A DNA stretch of 49,489 nucleotides from an uncultured Acidimicrobiales bacterium (GTDB lineage Bacteria; Actinomycetota; Acidimicrobiia; Acidimicrobiales; SZUA-35). Positions 1 through 6,968 of this stretch are shown piece by piece. The notes under the pieces were generated by a model. It was not told the DNA's origin. It saw only the letters and a list, made by a program, of their open reading frames with translations, and ran no database searches. The translations under genes and the position numbers were made by a program. Numbering within the stretch: position 1 is the first letter of the stretch; each line of letters begins with the position of its first letter. The stretch covers positions 1-49,489 of the forward strand of contig CALKZY010000057.1 of assembly GCA_938002965.1 (NCBI GenBank). The letters are read 5' to 3'.

Positions 1-99
1 GTGTTTACCCGCACAAGGCCCGACATCGACTTCGAGCCGTTGCTGCGTGCTCAAGCAGCGGCCTTCCTCACCCACTGGGCAGCCGAGGCATCAGGCTAA
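1..99 (+). CDS. C-terminal end of an unidentified protein (cut by window edge)
   Basis: The reading frame is open from base 1 and stops at TAA 97-99, giving 32 residues ending in HWAAEASG. It converges on the tRNA-Sec gene on the other strand and lies on the tRNA 3' side, so it belongs to the original chromosome and not to the integrated element. Too little is present to name a family. In actinobacteria sel genes often sit beside selC, but nothing in these residues shows that this is one. Confidence 0.5.
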   Translation: MFTRTRPDIDFEPLLRAQAAAFLTHWAAEASG

Positions 100-137
100 G
101 GGTTGGCTGTCCGGTTGGGTTGAAGCGGCGGCCCATG

Positions 138-233
138 TGGCGGAGGTGGACGGGAATCGAACCCGCCTACGAGGGATCACCCCGTACACCCGCTTTGAAG
201 GCGGGGGAGCCCACCAGGCGCTCAGACACCTCC
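138..233 (-). tRNA. selC: Selenocysteine tRNA (anticodon UCA)
   Basis: Read on the minus strand the 96-nt molecule has a 7-bp acceptor stem (GGAGGTG with CACCTCC), discriminator G and an encoded CCA (138-140). The D-arm is long with a TGGT tetraloop, and the anticodon stem CCCGC/GCGGG holds loop CTTCAAA with UCA at its centre. A long variable arm and a TTCGATT T-loop complete it. The length, UCA anticodon and long D and variable arms are typical of tRNA-Sec, which reads UGA as selenocysteine through SelB. The 5' half (194-233) lies inside the 57-bp repeat that bounds the integrated element, so this half and the upstream promoter probably came with the element while the 3' half is ancestral. 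The gene is intact after integration. Confidence 0.93.
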
Positions 234-250
234 ACCCAGCAATCTAGCGG
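194..250. repeat. Core repeat C1 (attL side): tRNA-Sec 5' half plus 17 bp upstream
   Basis: The 57 bases are identical to 11694-11750. The repeat begins within the anticodon loop region (TTTGAAG) and ends at TCTAGCGG upstream of the tRNA. This is the functional copy because it is joined to the tRNA 3' half. Recombination must fall within this repeat. Confidence 0.9.
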
Positions 251-256
251 GAAGCG

Positions 257-284
257 TTAGTAGTTCGGTGTAAGCGGAGGGCAA
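257..284 (-). promoter_or_regulatory. Candidate selC promoter, element-derived
   Basis: On the minus strand TTGCCC (279-284) and TACTAA (257-262) are separated by 16 nt, placing initiation about 15-20 bp upstream of the tRNA 5' end at 233. The boxes lie outside the 57-bp repeat, so they belong to the element and not to the ancestral locus. Integrase arm repeats start 2 bp upstream of the -35 box. Weak consensus match; inference. Confidence 0.4.
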
Positions 285-285
285 C

Positions 286-305
286 TGCTAACCCGATTGC
301 TAACC
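286..305. promoter_or_regulatory. Left-end integrase arm-type sites
   Basis: TGCTAACC occurs at 286-293 and again at 298-305, a 12-bp period. The first copy starts 36 bp after the core repeat. The same word and period recur inside the right end at 11577-11608. This arrangement is typical of arm sites bound by the N-terminal domain of tyrosine integrases; the binding itself is inferred. Confidence 0.7.
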
Positions 306-348
306 GAGGCGCCTATCGGCCCTTAGTACTTAGGATGACTTCACCGAA

Positions 349-1212
349 TCAGTGACCTGCTCCGAAGCGGTGGCCTGGGGCCGATGGTCCGTCAACGTCG
401 TTGGAGTCTTGGGTCCATAGTTGGTCGGAGCGTGTGGCGACTGCGGAGGCGCCCCATCGGCTGCCATAGAGGACGGTGACGGCGCCAGCGTCGCTGCTGA
501 CTCCAGGTGCTCCGATGATGAGGTCGTCGTATCCGTCACCATTGAGATCGCTGAGTGCCTGTTGAGCGTCGTCGTCTTCTTCCTTATCTTCGCTTGCTAG
601 ACATGACGTACCCGAACTACTTATTGAACCGGTTGATGCACTCACATTCGAATACTCGATGACTGCCCCACTACTGTTGCATCCAACCATCTTCCCCGGA
701 GTGACGCGGATGCCGTTGGCGTCCCTTTCTTCGTAATGAAGATGACTGCCCGTGGAGATTCCGGTATTACCTGCGTACCCGACCACTTCGCCGGCTACCA
801 CGGTGTGACCGTCCGCTAGTCCGCTAGGAAAAGACGATAAGTGTAGGTAGTGCGACGTCGAGTTGTCTGCGTGCTTGATGACAATCTTGTTACCAGTAAT
901 TTCTGGAAATGCCTTCTTGCAACCATCAACACCTTTCTGGATGTTGTTGTCGGTCGCCCCATGGTCATATGGATTACAAGAGGTTTCGTCTCTGGTTATC
1001 TTCACAGTGCCGTCCCCGGACGCAACCAGGGCCGTGCCCTCAGGCAACGCAAAGTCGAGTGCGTGATATCCGTGATAGCTGGTCGGCGTTGATGAGCCAA
1101 TAAACGGAACGACGAATGCCGCGTCGGCCTCAGCCTCCGATGATGTTGACGGGAGCGCTATCAGCACGACTGCCAGTAATCCAACAAGCTTTCCTTTGAC
1201 TGGCCAGTTCAT
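349..1212 (-). CDS. Secreted M23 (LytM-type) peptidase with truncated FG-GAP tail
   Basis: The 287-residue product has a Sec signal peptide (about residues 1-28, hydrophobic LVGLLAVVLIAL). A LytM/M23 domain follows, with the metal-binding H...D around YHALDFA and the HLHY (HxH) motif, and then one FG-GAP calcium-binding blade (DLNGDGYDDLIIGAPG). M23 enzymes cut peptide cross-bridges in peptidoglycan. I chose the second ATG (1212) because GGAGGG sits just before it, inside an in-frame ATG at 1224. FG-GAP propellers normally have about seven blades; here the protein ends at HRFGAGH, at the start of a second blade, so the tail is short. A paralogue with the same SD/start context is at 8472-9329. 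A role in opening the wall for transfer or in attacking rivals is inference. Confidence 0.8.
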   Translation of the reverse strand: MNWPVKGKLVGLLAVVLIALPSTSSEAEADAAFVVPFIGSSTPTSYHGYHALDFALPEGTALVASGDGTVKITRDETSCNPYDHGATDNNIQKGVDGCKKAFPEITGNKIVIKHADNSTSHYLHLSSFPSGLADGHTVVAGEVVGYAGNTGISTGSHLHYEERDANGIRVTPGKMVGCNSSGAVIEYSNVSASTGSISSSGTSCLASEDKEEDDDAQQALSDLNGDGYDDLIIGAPGVSSDAGAVTVLYGSRWGASAVATRSDQLWTQDSNDVDGPSAPGHRFGAGH

Positions 1213-1482
1213 AGTTCCCTCCATGAAGCTAAATATGCTATTTGCTTTCTTGATGCTATAGGTCGATCCAGCGAATGCAGAGTTGAATGACCACTCAACG
1301 ACTCAACGTTCATGTCGCCCGGCGCTGGAGCGATTTCGCTGCAAATGATAGCGCTAGAATTTCGAGATCATAGTCTCGCAGGTGCCGGCCGACAACCGCT
1401 GAAGCTCTCGGGATGCCAAGAAGGCTAGTGTACGCATCCGTTCGATACCGTTAATCGGAGCCGATGGACGTCGATCTAGCTC

Positions 1483-2601
1483 CTATGCTGTCGGCTTGAG
1501 CCGCGAGACCGTTCGGAGTCGATGTCGGTACACATCAGAAATCATGGCTTCGGAGGTGCCAGCCCAGTCGGCGATTTCCCAGCTTGAATGGCCAGCGTCG
1601 GCTTGCATGGAAATCGCGGTATGGCGTAGCTCGTAGGGACTGATCGAGGGGGCAATGCCAACCTTCGAGCAGTAGAGGCGAAGTGATCGGGCGAGACTGT
1701 GTCGATCGATCGGGGAGCCGACAGCGGTGGTGGCGACGAGGCCCTGGTCGACCCAGGCACTTCGAGCGGTGGCCCTCATCTCGTCTTGTTCGGCCTTCCA
1801 CAGCTTGAGTCGAGCGACGGTTTGGTCGTCGACCTGGATGGTTCGAGCGGCCCTCTTGGTCTTCGGTGAGGTGCGTTCGTCTCTTCGGTTCATCTGGCCG
1901 CTGACTGTCAGCTCGCTCTGGTCGATGTCTAGATCGGTCCACTGAACGCCACGTGCCTCGGCCGGTCGAAGACCGTATCGGCCGCATAGCTCGATGATGA
2001 TCAGCCGGCCACCGGATGCGTGGTCCATGAGTGCTTGCAACTCGTCGGCTGTCAGCGCCCGCATCGTCTTGGCCTTCTTCTGACTTGTTGGCGTCATCGC
2101 CAGGTCGGCGACGTTGCGGGAAACCGAGCCAATCCGCAGTTCGTTCTGAACTACGTTGATGAGGGTGCGACGGAGACGACGGAGATAACGATCGCCTGGA
2201 GGCTGACCGAAGTCGCCGGCCGCGACTGCCCGGAGGAATCGATCGCAGTCAGCAACCGTGAGCGAAGCAAGCCGCCGGCGGCCGAGGCCGGATTCGATCA
2301 GCTTGAGCGGCCACTCGTCCTGCTCTACCGTTCCCTGGCTGAGGCCCTGGGTCGCGGCCCGTACGGAGCGGTACTCGTCGACAGCCTCCGCAACGGTGCG
2401 ATTGGCATCTGAGATCGAACCGGATTGTGAGAACTCGTCTCGCATCTGCCGCAACAACTGTTGGGCCTCGGCTTTCGTCCTGGCTCGACGCCAACGACGG
2501 TTGCGCTTGCCGTCTGCCCCACGAGGAAGCTCGATGACTGCAGCCCAGCGACCGTTAGGCGTTTGGATGACCGAGCCCTCGCCACCCGATCGGCGGCCCA
2601 T
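1483..2601 (-). CDS. int: Tyrosine recombinase / integrase of the AICE
   Basis: The 372-residue protein has an N-terminal arm-binding domain (about 1-65, GRWAAVIELPRG...), a SAM-like core-binding domain (about 70-165) and a C-terminal catalytic domain. Visible catalytic residues are R212 (GLRPAEARG), a lysine near 247-249, the ELRHT box with R326, H338 and the nucleophile Y358 (DVYRH). The residue before ELRH is Tyr (323), where His is more common. It catalyses site-specific integration and excision between the element and tRNA-Sec. It starts 1 nt after the xis stop codon, so the pair is probably translated together. It lies about 1.2 kb from the core repeat, with the M23 gene between, which is farther than in many AICEs. 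Confidence 0.93.
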   Translation of the reverse strand: MGRRSGGEGSVIQTPNGRWAAVIELPRGADGKRNRRWRRARTKAEAQQLLRQMRDEFSQSGSISDANRTVAEAVDEYRSVRAATQGLSQGTVEQDEWPLKLIESGLGRRRLASLTVADCDRFLRAVAAGDFGQPPGDRYLRRLRRTLINVVQNELRIGSVSRNVADLAMTPTSQKKAKTMRALTADELQALMDHASGGRLIIIELCGRYGLRPAEARGVQWTDLDIDQSELTVSGQMNRRDERTSPKTKRAARTIQVDDQTVARLKLWKAEQDEMRATARSAWVDQGLVATTAVGSPIDRHSLARSLRLYCSKVGIAPSISPYELRHTAISMQADAGHSSWEIADWAGTSEAMISDVYRHRLRTVSRLKPTA

Positions 2602-2602
2602 A

Positions 2603-2803
2603 TCAGCTCGCTTCCCGAAGCGCCTCGATGTAGTCGAGGAGGTCGTCTCGGGCGATGAGTCGGCGGCTGCCGTCTTTGAAGGATCGTAGGTGTCCCATGC
2701 GGATGCGTTCTCGGACGGTGCTGTTGCCGATGCGTAGTTCTTGGGCGGCTTCGGCGATGGTGTAGACGAGTGGCATGGTTGTTGGGTCCATGACGTTGGC
2801 CAT
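2603..2803 (-). CDS. xis: Excisionase, MerR-like helix-turn-helix
   Basis: This 66-residue protein has a single excisionase-type winged helix: VYTIAEAAQELRIGNSTVRERIRMGHL, then a wing with GSRRLIARDDLLDYIE. This is the common helix_turn_helix_17/excisionase pattern. It has an AGGAGC Shine-Dalgarno 6 nt before ATG 2803. It is immediately upstream of int (1-nt gap). Excisionases bend DNA at the attachment arms and tip the integrase toward excision. The order xis-int matches pSAM2-type elements. Confidence 0.85.
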   Translation of the reverse strand: MANVMDPTTMPLVYTIAEAAQELRIGNSTVRERIRMGHLRSFKDGSRRLIARDDLLDYIEALREAS

Positions 2804-2843
2804 TGGTTTGCTCCTATTCAGGTTGCTGGTGGGTTGGATGAAA

Positions 2844-2909
2844 TGGTGGTCACCCGAGGGTTCGAACCTCGGTCCAACCGTGGTGGTTGGTGGCCCGGTT
2901 GCCGTGACC
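2844..2909 (-). tRNA. tRNA-like sequence without a D-arm (CCA in anticodon position)
   Basis: Read on the minus strand, 66 nt fold as follows. Six acceptor pairs join GGTCAC (5') and GTGACC (3'), followed by discriminator A and an encoded CCA. A perfect 5-bp T stem CGAGG/CCTCG holds the canonical loop TTCGAAC. An anticodon-type stem CCAAC/GTTGG closes a 7-nt loop CACCACG, with CCA at positions 34-36. Only 12 nt lie where a D-arm should be, the variable loop is 2 nt, and position 33 is A rather than U. It lies in the 123-nt gap between the pra-like stop and xis, so it could be transcribed with them. It may be a decayed tRNA-Trp-like gene or a tRNA mimic; a fully functional tRNA is doubtful. 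Confidence 0.45.
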
Positions 2910-2926
2910 TGTTTGCTGGCTTTGGG

Positions 2927-3322
2927 TCACGCTGCAGCGGTGGCGGGTTCTGCTTTCTTGGTTCGGGTGGTGGATGGGGCTGTGGTCGCTGCTTCGGTGT
3001 CGAAGGCTTCGGCGTGCCAGGTTTGGCCTTGGTTGCCGTTCATCGACCAGTCTTTGACGGTGGGGTTGGTGAAGCTGATGAACGAGTCGAACTCGGCGGT
3101 TGGCGGGATCGGGTGGGGGACCGAAACGGTGATTTCGCCGTGTTCGCCTGCGTTTTGGTAGATGGCGACGCAGCGGACTTTCCAGATGGGCATGCCGGTG
3201 TCGGGGTCTCTGGTTTGTTCGGCCGCTCGTTTCTCGGTTACCCGGTCGTATTCGTAGTGCTCAGCGGCTCCGGAGTACCGGAACTTGAGTTTCGTGGCGT
3301 CGATGGGTTTGCTGCTCAACAT
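2927..3322 (-). CDS. Pra-like (SCO3933-type) replication/excision activator
   Basis: The 131-residue protein has no signal or membrane segment. The stretch DPDTGMPIWKVRCV followed by ITVSVP and PP...F.SFISF resembles the Pra/SCO3933 family of AICEs, in which a D.dTG.p.W.V motif precedes a beta-rich domain. In pSAM2 Pra activates replication, integration and excision functions. The assignment rests on remembered motif pattern and position between rep and xis; identity is low. AAGGAG lies 7-8 nt before ATG 3322. The start overlaps the rep 3' end by 62 nt, so the two are co-transcribed. The C-terminus is a low-complexity A/T/K tail. Confidence 0.5.
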   Translation of the reverse strand: MLSSKPIDATKLKFRYSGAAEHYEYDRVTEKRAAEQTRDPDTGMPIWKVRCVAIYQNAGEHGEITVSVPHPIPPTAEFDSFISFTNPTVKDWSMNGNQGQTWHAEAFDTEAATTAPSTTRTKKAEPATAAA

Positions 3323-4643
3323 GGTGTTGCTCCTTGATGGGTTGGTTGTTTGGTGGGTGCAGGCCGATCACGGGGATCGTTCCTGCGTGTGAGATCTTGA
3401 CCGCGTACCCCAAGCTGGTGAGGTAGCTAACGGCGGCGTGGACGCCGTTGTGCCCGTCGTTGGTTTCGAAGGCGGTGAGTAGCCGGCCACGGGCACCGTC
3501 TCGCCGAGACGAGATGTCTTTCCAGAGTTGAGGGTCGAACTCTGCGACGGTTTCGCCGTCTTGGTCTTCGGCGGCAAGTTCTTCGTCTGTCTTTTCGACG
3601 CCGAGCCCGAACGAGGCTCGTAGCCCGTTGGACCAGGTGATCGATCGTTTCCGATGCGACGCTGACACCCATTCGCGTAGCAGTTCGATGTCGGCCAGGT
3701 CACCGGTTTCGGCTGCGTCATACGCAATAGCGAATGGCGTGCGGTGTCCTTCACCCCTGCCGACTTTGGTGTCAACCATCGCCAGTTCGTACCCGACTTT
3801 GGTGAGGTAGGAACCGGAGCCTTCGGCCTCGTCGGCCTTGACCGGTTCGACCCTGATGCCGAACTCATCCGACATCGTGCGCCCGTACTTGGACGCCATC
3901 CGTTTACACCACCGTTCCCTGATGGCTTTACGAAGCTCGTAGTACGCCTCCGAGTTGACGGTAGGTGACATGGGTTTGTCGACGAAGAGCAGGATGTGGC
4001 AGTGCGGGTGCCACCCTGATCGCCAACCGTGGGTGACTTCAGCGGCCCGGATGTAGCCTTCGACGCCGTGGCGTTCTCGAAAGGTTTGCCATCCGCCTCC
4101 GGAGGTGACGTGTCCCCAGCAGTCCGACAACATGCCCCACAGGTCAGCGAGCGGGTCGTCGGCTCGGTGTGGCATCGTGACCACGACGTGGAGGACTCCG
4201 CCGCCTCGGGCCAGGTGAACGGCAACGGCGAACGCGATCTCGATCGCTCGTTTCATGCGGATCTTGAACGAACACGACACGCACGACCACACCGACCCGC
4301 ACGTCTGGAGTCCCGAGGCGTAGGCACGGCCGTCGGCTTTGGCGATCATGGGGCGTCCGTTGCCGGTCGGGATGCGCCCGCAGTTCACGATTCGTTTCGC
4401 TGCTTTGAGGTGTCCGCAGGTTTGACGGATCAGTGTTTGTGCTCGGTCGGCAGCTACCCGTCGGGCTCGGCGTTTAGCCGGGGTTGAAGAGTTAACCGCA
4501 GTAGTTACCAAGAAGCGCCCTGTGCCGCCTTCGGCGGCGCTGCCGGTCGCTTGCCCTATCGCTTGACGCTTTCGGGCCGCTCCCGACGCATCTCCGATTG
4601 GGCGAGTCGTGTCTTGTGCTGTTGCGTGTTCTTTGACCGTCAT
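3261..4643 (-). CDS. HUH-type rolling-circle replication initiator (RepSA-like)
   Basis: The 460-residue protein has a putative zinc cluster (CGSVWSCVSC, about 115-124), the HUH metal motif HPHCH (about 212-216) after GW, and a downstream YLTKVGYELA segment (about 279-288) carrying the candidate catalytic Tyr. This order matches RepSA-type initiators of actinomycete plasmids and AICEs, which nick the double-strand origin and start rolling-circle replication after excision. The ORF is open further upstream to 4973, but ATG 4643 is preferred: GGAGGG lies about 10 nt upstream and it overlaps the spdB-like stop by ATGA. The 3' end overlaps the pra-like gene by 62 nt. Confidence 0.85.
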   Translation of the reverse strand: MTVKEHATAQDTTRPIGDASGAARKRQAIGQATGSAAEGGTGRFLVTTAVNSSTPAKRRARRVAADRAQTLIRQTCGHLKAAKRIVNCGRIPTGNGRPMIAKADGRAYASGLQTCGSVWSCVSCSFKIRMKRAIEIAFAVAVHLARGGGVLHVVVTMPHRADDPLADLWGMLSDCWGHVTSGGGWQTFRERHGVEGYIRAAEVTHGWRSGWHPHCHILLFVDKPMSPTVNSEAYYELRKAIRERWCKRMASKYGRTMSDEFGIRVEPVKADEAEGSGSYLTKVGYELAMVDTKVGRGEGHRTPFAIAYDAAETGDLADIELLREWVSASHRKRSITWSNGLRASFGLGVEKTDEELAAEDQDGETVAEFDPQLWKDISSRRDGARGRLLTAFETNDGHNGVHAAVSYLTSLGYAVKISHAGTIPVIGLHPPNNQPIKEQHHVEQQTHRRHETQVPVLRSR

Positions 4644-5146
4644 CGCTTCGGCCCTCCGATGAGCTGAGCGACGATCAACAACAGCCCGCAAACACTGACG
4701 GACCCGAAAGCCAGTGAACCGACTGGTGATCCGGCGATGCCCGTTGCCAACGTCGCCATGTACACCAAGGCGAGGCCGGCTACCGCCAAGAGAACAGACC
4801 ACGGGAGGTATGACAAAGCGGCTAGTGGTCGTTCCTCGATGAACTCTGTCTCGATGATCGTGGCCGTCGGTGTCTCGTGCTTGGCGATCGGGTCCAGGTC
4901 GCCAAGGTTCACGGTTCGCTCGGTGACGGGGTGCAAGGTGTGGACAGGGGGCCTTGTGGGAGAGAACGTCCAATCGATCAGCTGACCGGCCGGGGTGTCG
5001 TGACTAGGCAGCGCATCCCCTGCGGGGATGAATCCCAATCGGGTGCGGGCGATCCAAGCCCAGCGAGTGTGTGACGGGGCCGACGGTTGACCGGTCGTGT
5101 GCCGGTGGGTCGGGCTGGTGGTGGTGTTAGTAGGCCTCGAAAGCAT
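4640..5146 (-). CDS. SpdB-like two-helix membrane protein
   Basis: The 168-residue protein (from ATG 5146; a TTG at 5167 is an alternative) is hydrophilic and Pro/Thr-rich in its N-terminal 100 residues. It ends in two membrane segments (LPWSVLLAVAGLALVYMATL and SVSVCGLLLIVAQLIGG). Small two-helix proteins between tra and rep are usually spread (Spd) proteins, which help intramycelial movement of transferred DNA in Streptomyces elements. Family identity is inferred from topology and position. Its start overlaps the end of the TraB ATPase gene by 20 nt and its stop overlaps rep by 4 nt, so all are one operon. Confidence 0.55.
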   Translation of the reverse strand: MLSRPTNTTTSPTHRHTTGQPSAPSHTRWAWIARTRLGFIPAGDALPSHDTPAGQLIDWTFSPTRPPVHTLHPVTERTVNLGDLDPIAKHETPTATIIETEFIEERPLAALSYLPWSVLLAVAGLALVYMATLATGIAGSPVGSLAFGSVSVCGLLLIVAQLIGGPKR

Positions 5147-5996
5147 CGGCGGGGTTGTCCTTTCCAAAGACGGTTTCGTAGGTGGGGGTGAGGTGGGAGG
5201 TGTTGGCGACTCGGTTGGCGATGGCGTGGTCGGATACCCAGTGGGCTCGGCCTCGAATGGGTTTGGCGGTGTCGGCGAGGCCGGCTATCCAGAGTCCGCC
5301 TCGTTCGGATGGGCCGATGGAGGTGGGGGAGATGGTGTTGGCGTAGCCCTGGCCGAGGCAGACGGCGACCTGTTCACCGGAGGCGACTCGGAGCATGATC
5401 TTGATGGTCAGCTGTGTGCGGATTTGTTGGTCGATGACTTCCGCCGAGGGGTATTGCGTGGCGGCGATCACGGTGACCCCGCAGAACCTGGCAAGCCGGG
5501 ACAACGACCCGAGCAACGCGGTGCGGACTTGTTGACCGTTGCGGGCTTCTCGCAGTGCCGCTGGTCCGCCTTCGCCGGTTTCGATGACGTCGGCCAGGCG
5601 GTCAGCGTCGATGGCTTGAAGTTCGGCCAGCTCGTCGATCACCACAAGCACCCACGGCCCGAACTCGGTCGCCCATTTGCGGTGGCCGTTGTCTTTGAGG
5701 AATCGAGCGCGGGTGGAGATCAAGTCCCGGAGAGCGACCAGGAGCTGATCGGCTTCGCCGGGTGTGGTGGCCAGAGAGGTGAGACGGTCAGACCAGGGGG
5801 AGAGCTCGACGAGTTTGAGGTCGACCCCGACGATGGCCGTGTTTGGGTCTTCGGCCAGCCCACCGATGATGGTGTGGATCAGGCTCGATTTGCCGGAACC
5901 GGTTTCCCCGCCGACCCCGATGTGTGGACAATGAGGCCAGGGGAGTAGTAGCGGGCGGTTGTCGAAGCGCCGGCCAAGGTCGATACCGGCGGTCAT
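5127..5996 (-). CDS. TraB/FtsK-type DNA translocase, ATPase part
   Basis: The 289-residue protein has Walker A GGETGSGKSS (29-38), Walker B VLVVIDELAEL (about 116-126) and the conserved TQYPSAEVIDQQIRTQ segment of FtsK/SpoIIIE motors. TraB/TraSA proteins form a membrane hexamer that pumps double-stranded DNA into the recipient. Family members are normally 450 residues or more with N-terminal membrane helices in the same chain. Here those helices are on the preceding gene, whose stop overlaps this ATG by 4 nt (ATGA). The ATPase domain is complete, so this is gene fission or a frameshift, not truncation. The C-terminal winged-helix (gamma-like) domain that binds repeats in clt is short or absent. 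Confidence 0.85.
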   Translation of the reverse strand: MTAGIDLGRRFDNRPLLLPWPHCPHIGVGGETGSGKSSLIHTIIGGLAEDPNTAIVGVDLKLVELSPWSDRLTSLATTPGEADQLLVALRDLISTRARFLKDNGHRKWATEFGPWVLVVIDELAELQAIDADRLADVIETGEGGPAALREARNGQQVRTALLGSLSRLARFCGVTVIAATQYPSAEVIDQQIRTQLTIKIMLRVASGEQVAVCLGQGYANTISPTSIGPSERGGLWIAGLADTAKPIRGRAHWVSDHAIANRVANTSHLTPTYETVFGKDNPADAFEAY

Positions 5997-6820
5997 GATG
6001 CTTCTCCGTTCACGACTCGCAGCGGCGGATAGGGCTCGCCTTGTTGGTGGTCGAAGGCGTCGAGAGCATCTGCCAGCTCATCGTCATCAAGGTCGCCGAG
6101 GATGACGGTCGGTTGCGGGTTGTGCCATGACGGTGTGGTGGTGTCGCTCAGGACTTCACGGAACGACACGGTGAGTCGACCGTGGGAGTCGTTCTCTCGT
6201 TCGTAGTCGAGTTCGATGTCGGCGACGTGGGAGATGTTGGCGGCCAGGACGACGGTCAGCTCGTCGAGGGATTCGAACGACCGGCCCGGGGGAGGGCTCA
6301 CCCACCACGACACCACCGGCCACTCGATACGGGGAAGCCACGACAGTTTCGGGTGATCAGCGATCGGTCGAAGGACCGCCGAAGCAATCGGCTCTTTCGA
6401 CGTGCCAACTTCGGCCTGGACTCTCGAAGTCTTCGCCGCAACCGCTGCCCAATCAGCCGGCCATCGTCGACGGATGCGCCACGCTTCACGCCACCCGATC
6501 AACCACGACCCACGATCGAACGCCACCCGGCAATAGATGGCGACAGCGACATGTACGGCGGCGACGACACCGAGGAACCACCGGCCGGGAAGCAGCGACT
6601 CTGACCACGCCAGTGCGCCGACGATGGAGGTCAGGGTTTGGAGTGGGTTGCCGACGAACCAATGCGAGACAGTTCGAACCCGAACCCACCACGGGGCAAC
6701 GGTAGGGAACCGCTCAGCAAAGTAGCGCAGCATCGGTCGGAGATCCAACAGGAAACGCCACCACGCCATGCGAAGCGAATTCATCTGTGATGCTTCGAGC
6801 GTCTTGGGATGAGTATTCAC
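5993..6820 (-). CDS. TraB N-terminal half: membrane anchor and linker domain
   Basis: The 275-residue protein starts at GTG 6820 with AAGGA 9 nt upstream. It has two hydrophobic segments (about 60-76 and 79-95, WFLGVVAAVHVAVAIY), then a soluble region rich in W/R and a C-terminal part (ELTVVLAANISHVADIEL...) like the pre-ATPase domain of FtsK/TraB proteins. Together with the downstream 289-residue ATPase it adds up to about 564 residues, the size of a whole TraB. The 4-nt overlap suggests coupled translation and complex formation at the membrane. It is the first gene of the long minus-strand transfer operon, opposite the XRE gene. Confidence 0.65.
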   Translation of the reverse strand: MNTHPKTLEASQMNSLRMAWWRFLLDLRPMLRYFAERFPTVAPWWVRVRTVSHWFVGNPLQTLTSIVGALAWSESLLPGRWFLGVVAAVHVAVAIYCRVAFDRGSWLIGWREAWRIRRRWPADWAAVAAKTSRVQAEVGTSKEPIASAVLRPIADHPKLSWLPRIEWPVVSWWVSPPPGRSFESLDELTVVLAANISHVADIELDYERENDSHGRLTVSFREVLSDTTTPSWHNPQPTVILGDLDDDELADALDAFDHQQGEPYPPLRVVNGEAS

Positions 6821-6861
6821 CGGACTGGTTCCTTCCGCCGTAGGCCGCTAGTCAGCAACAG

Positions 6862-6954
6862 GACTAACTAGTCATCTACAGGACACACTAGACATGACAG
6901 TCTTAAAAGTCAACAACATGACTTATGAGTCTCTTGTAACGCCACTAGTTAGAC
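6862..6954. promoter_or_regulatory. Divergent promoter region with repeated inverted-repeat operators
   Basis: The 148-bp gap between traB-N (minus) and the XRE gene (plus) holds GACTAACTAGTC (6862-6873, near-perfect dyad), GACTTATGAGTC (6920-6931, dyad GACT/AGTC) and ACTAGTTAGAC (6944-6954, the first motif reversed). It is AT-richer than the flanks. These look like operators for the XRE repressor controlling both the transfer operon and itself; regulation is inferred. Confidence 0.5.
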
Positions 6955-6968
6955 ATCAGAATGACTAA

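Noticed and set aside
5097..5948. Open plus-strand frame of 283 residues, Gly/Val-rich
   Set aside because: It lies fully antisense to the TraB ATPase, which has clear Walker motifs; composition is that of a reverse-complement shadow in high-GC DNA.
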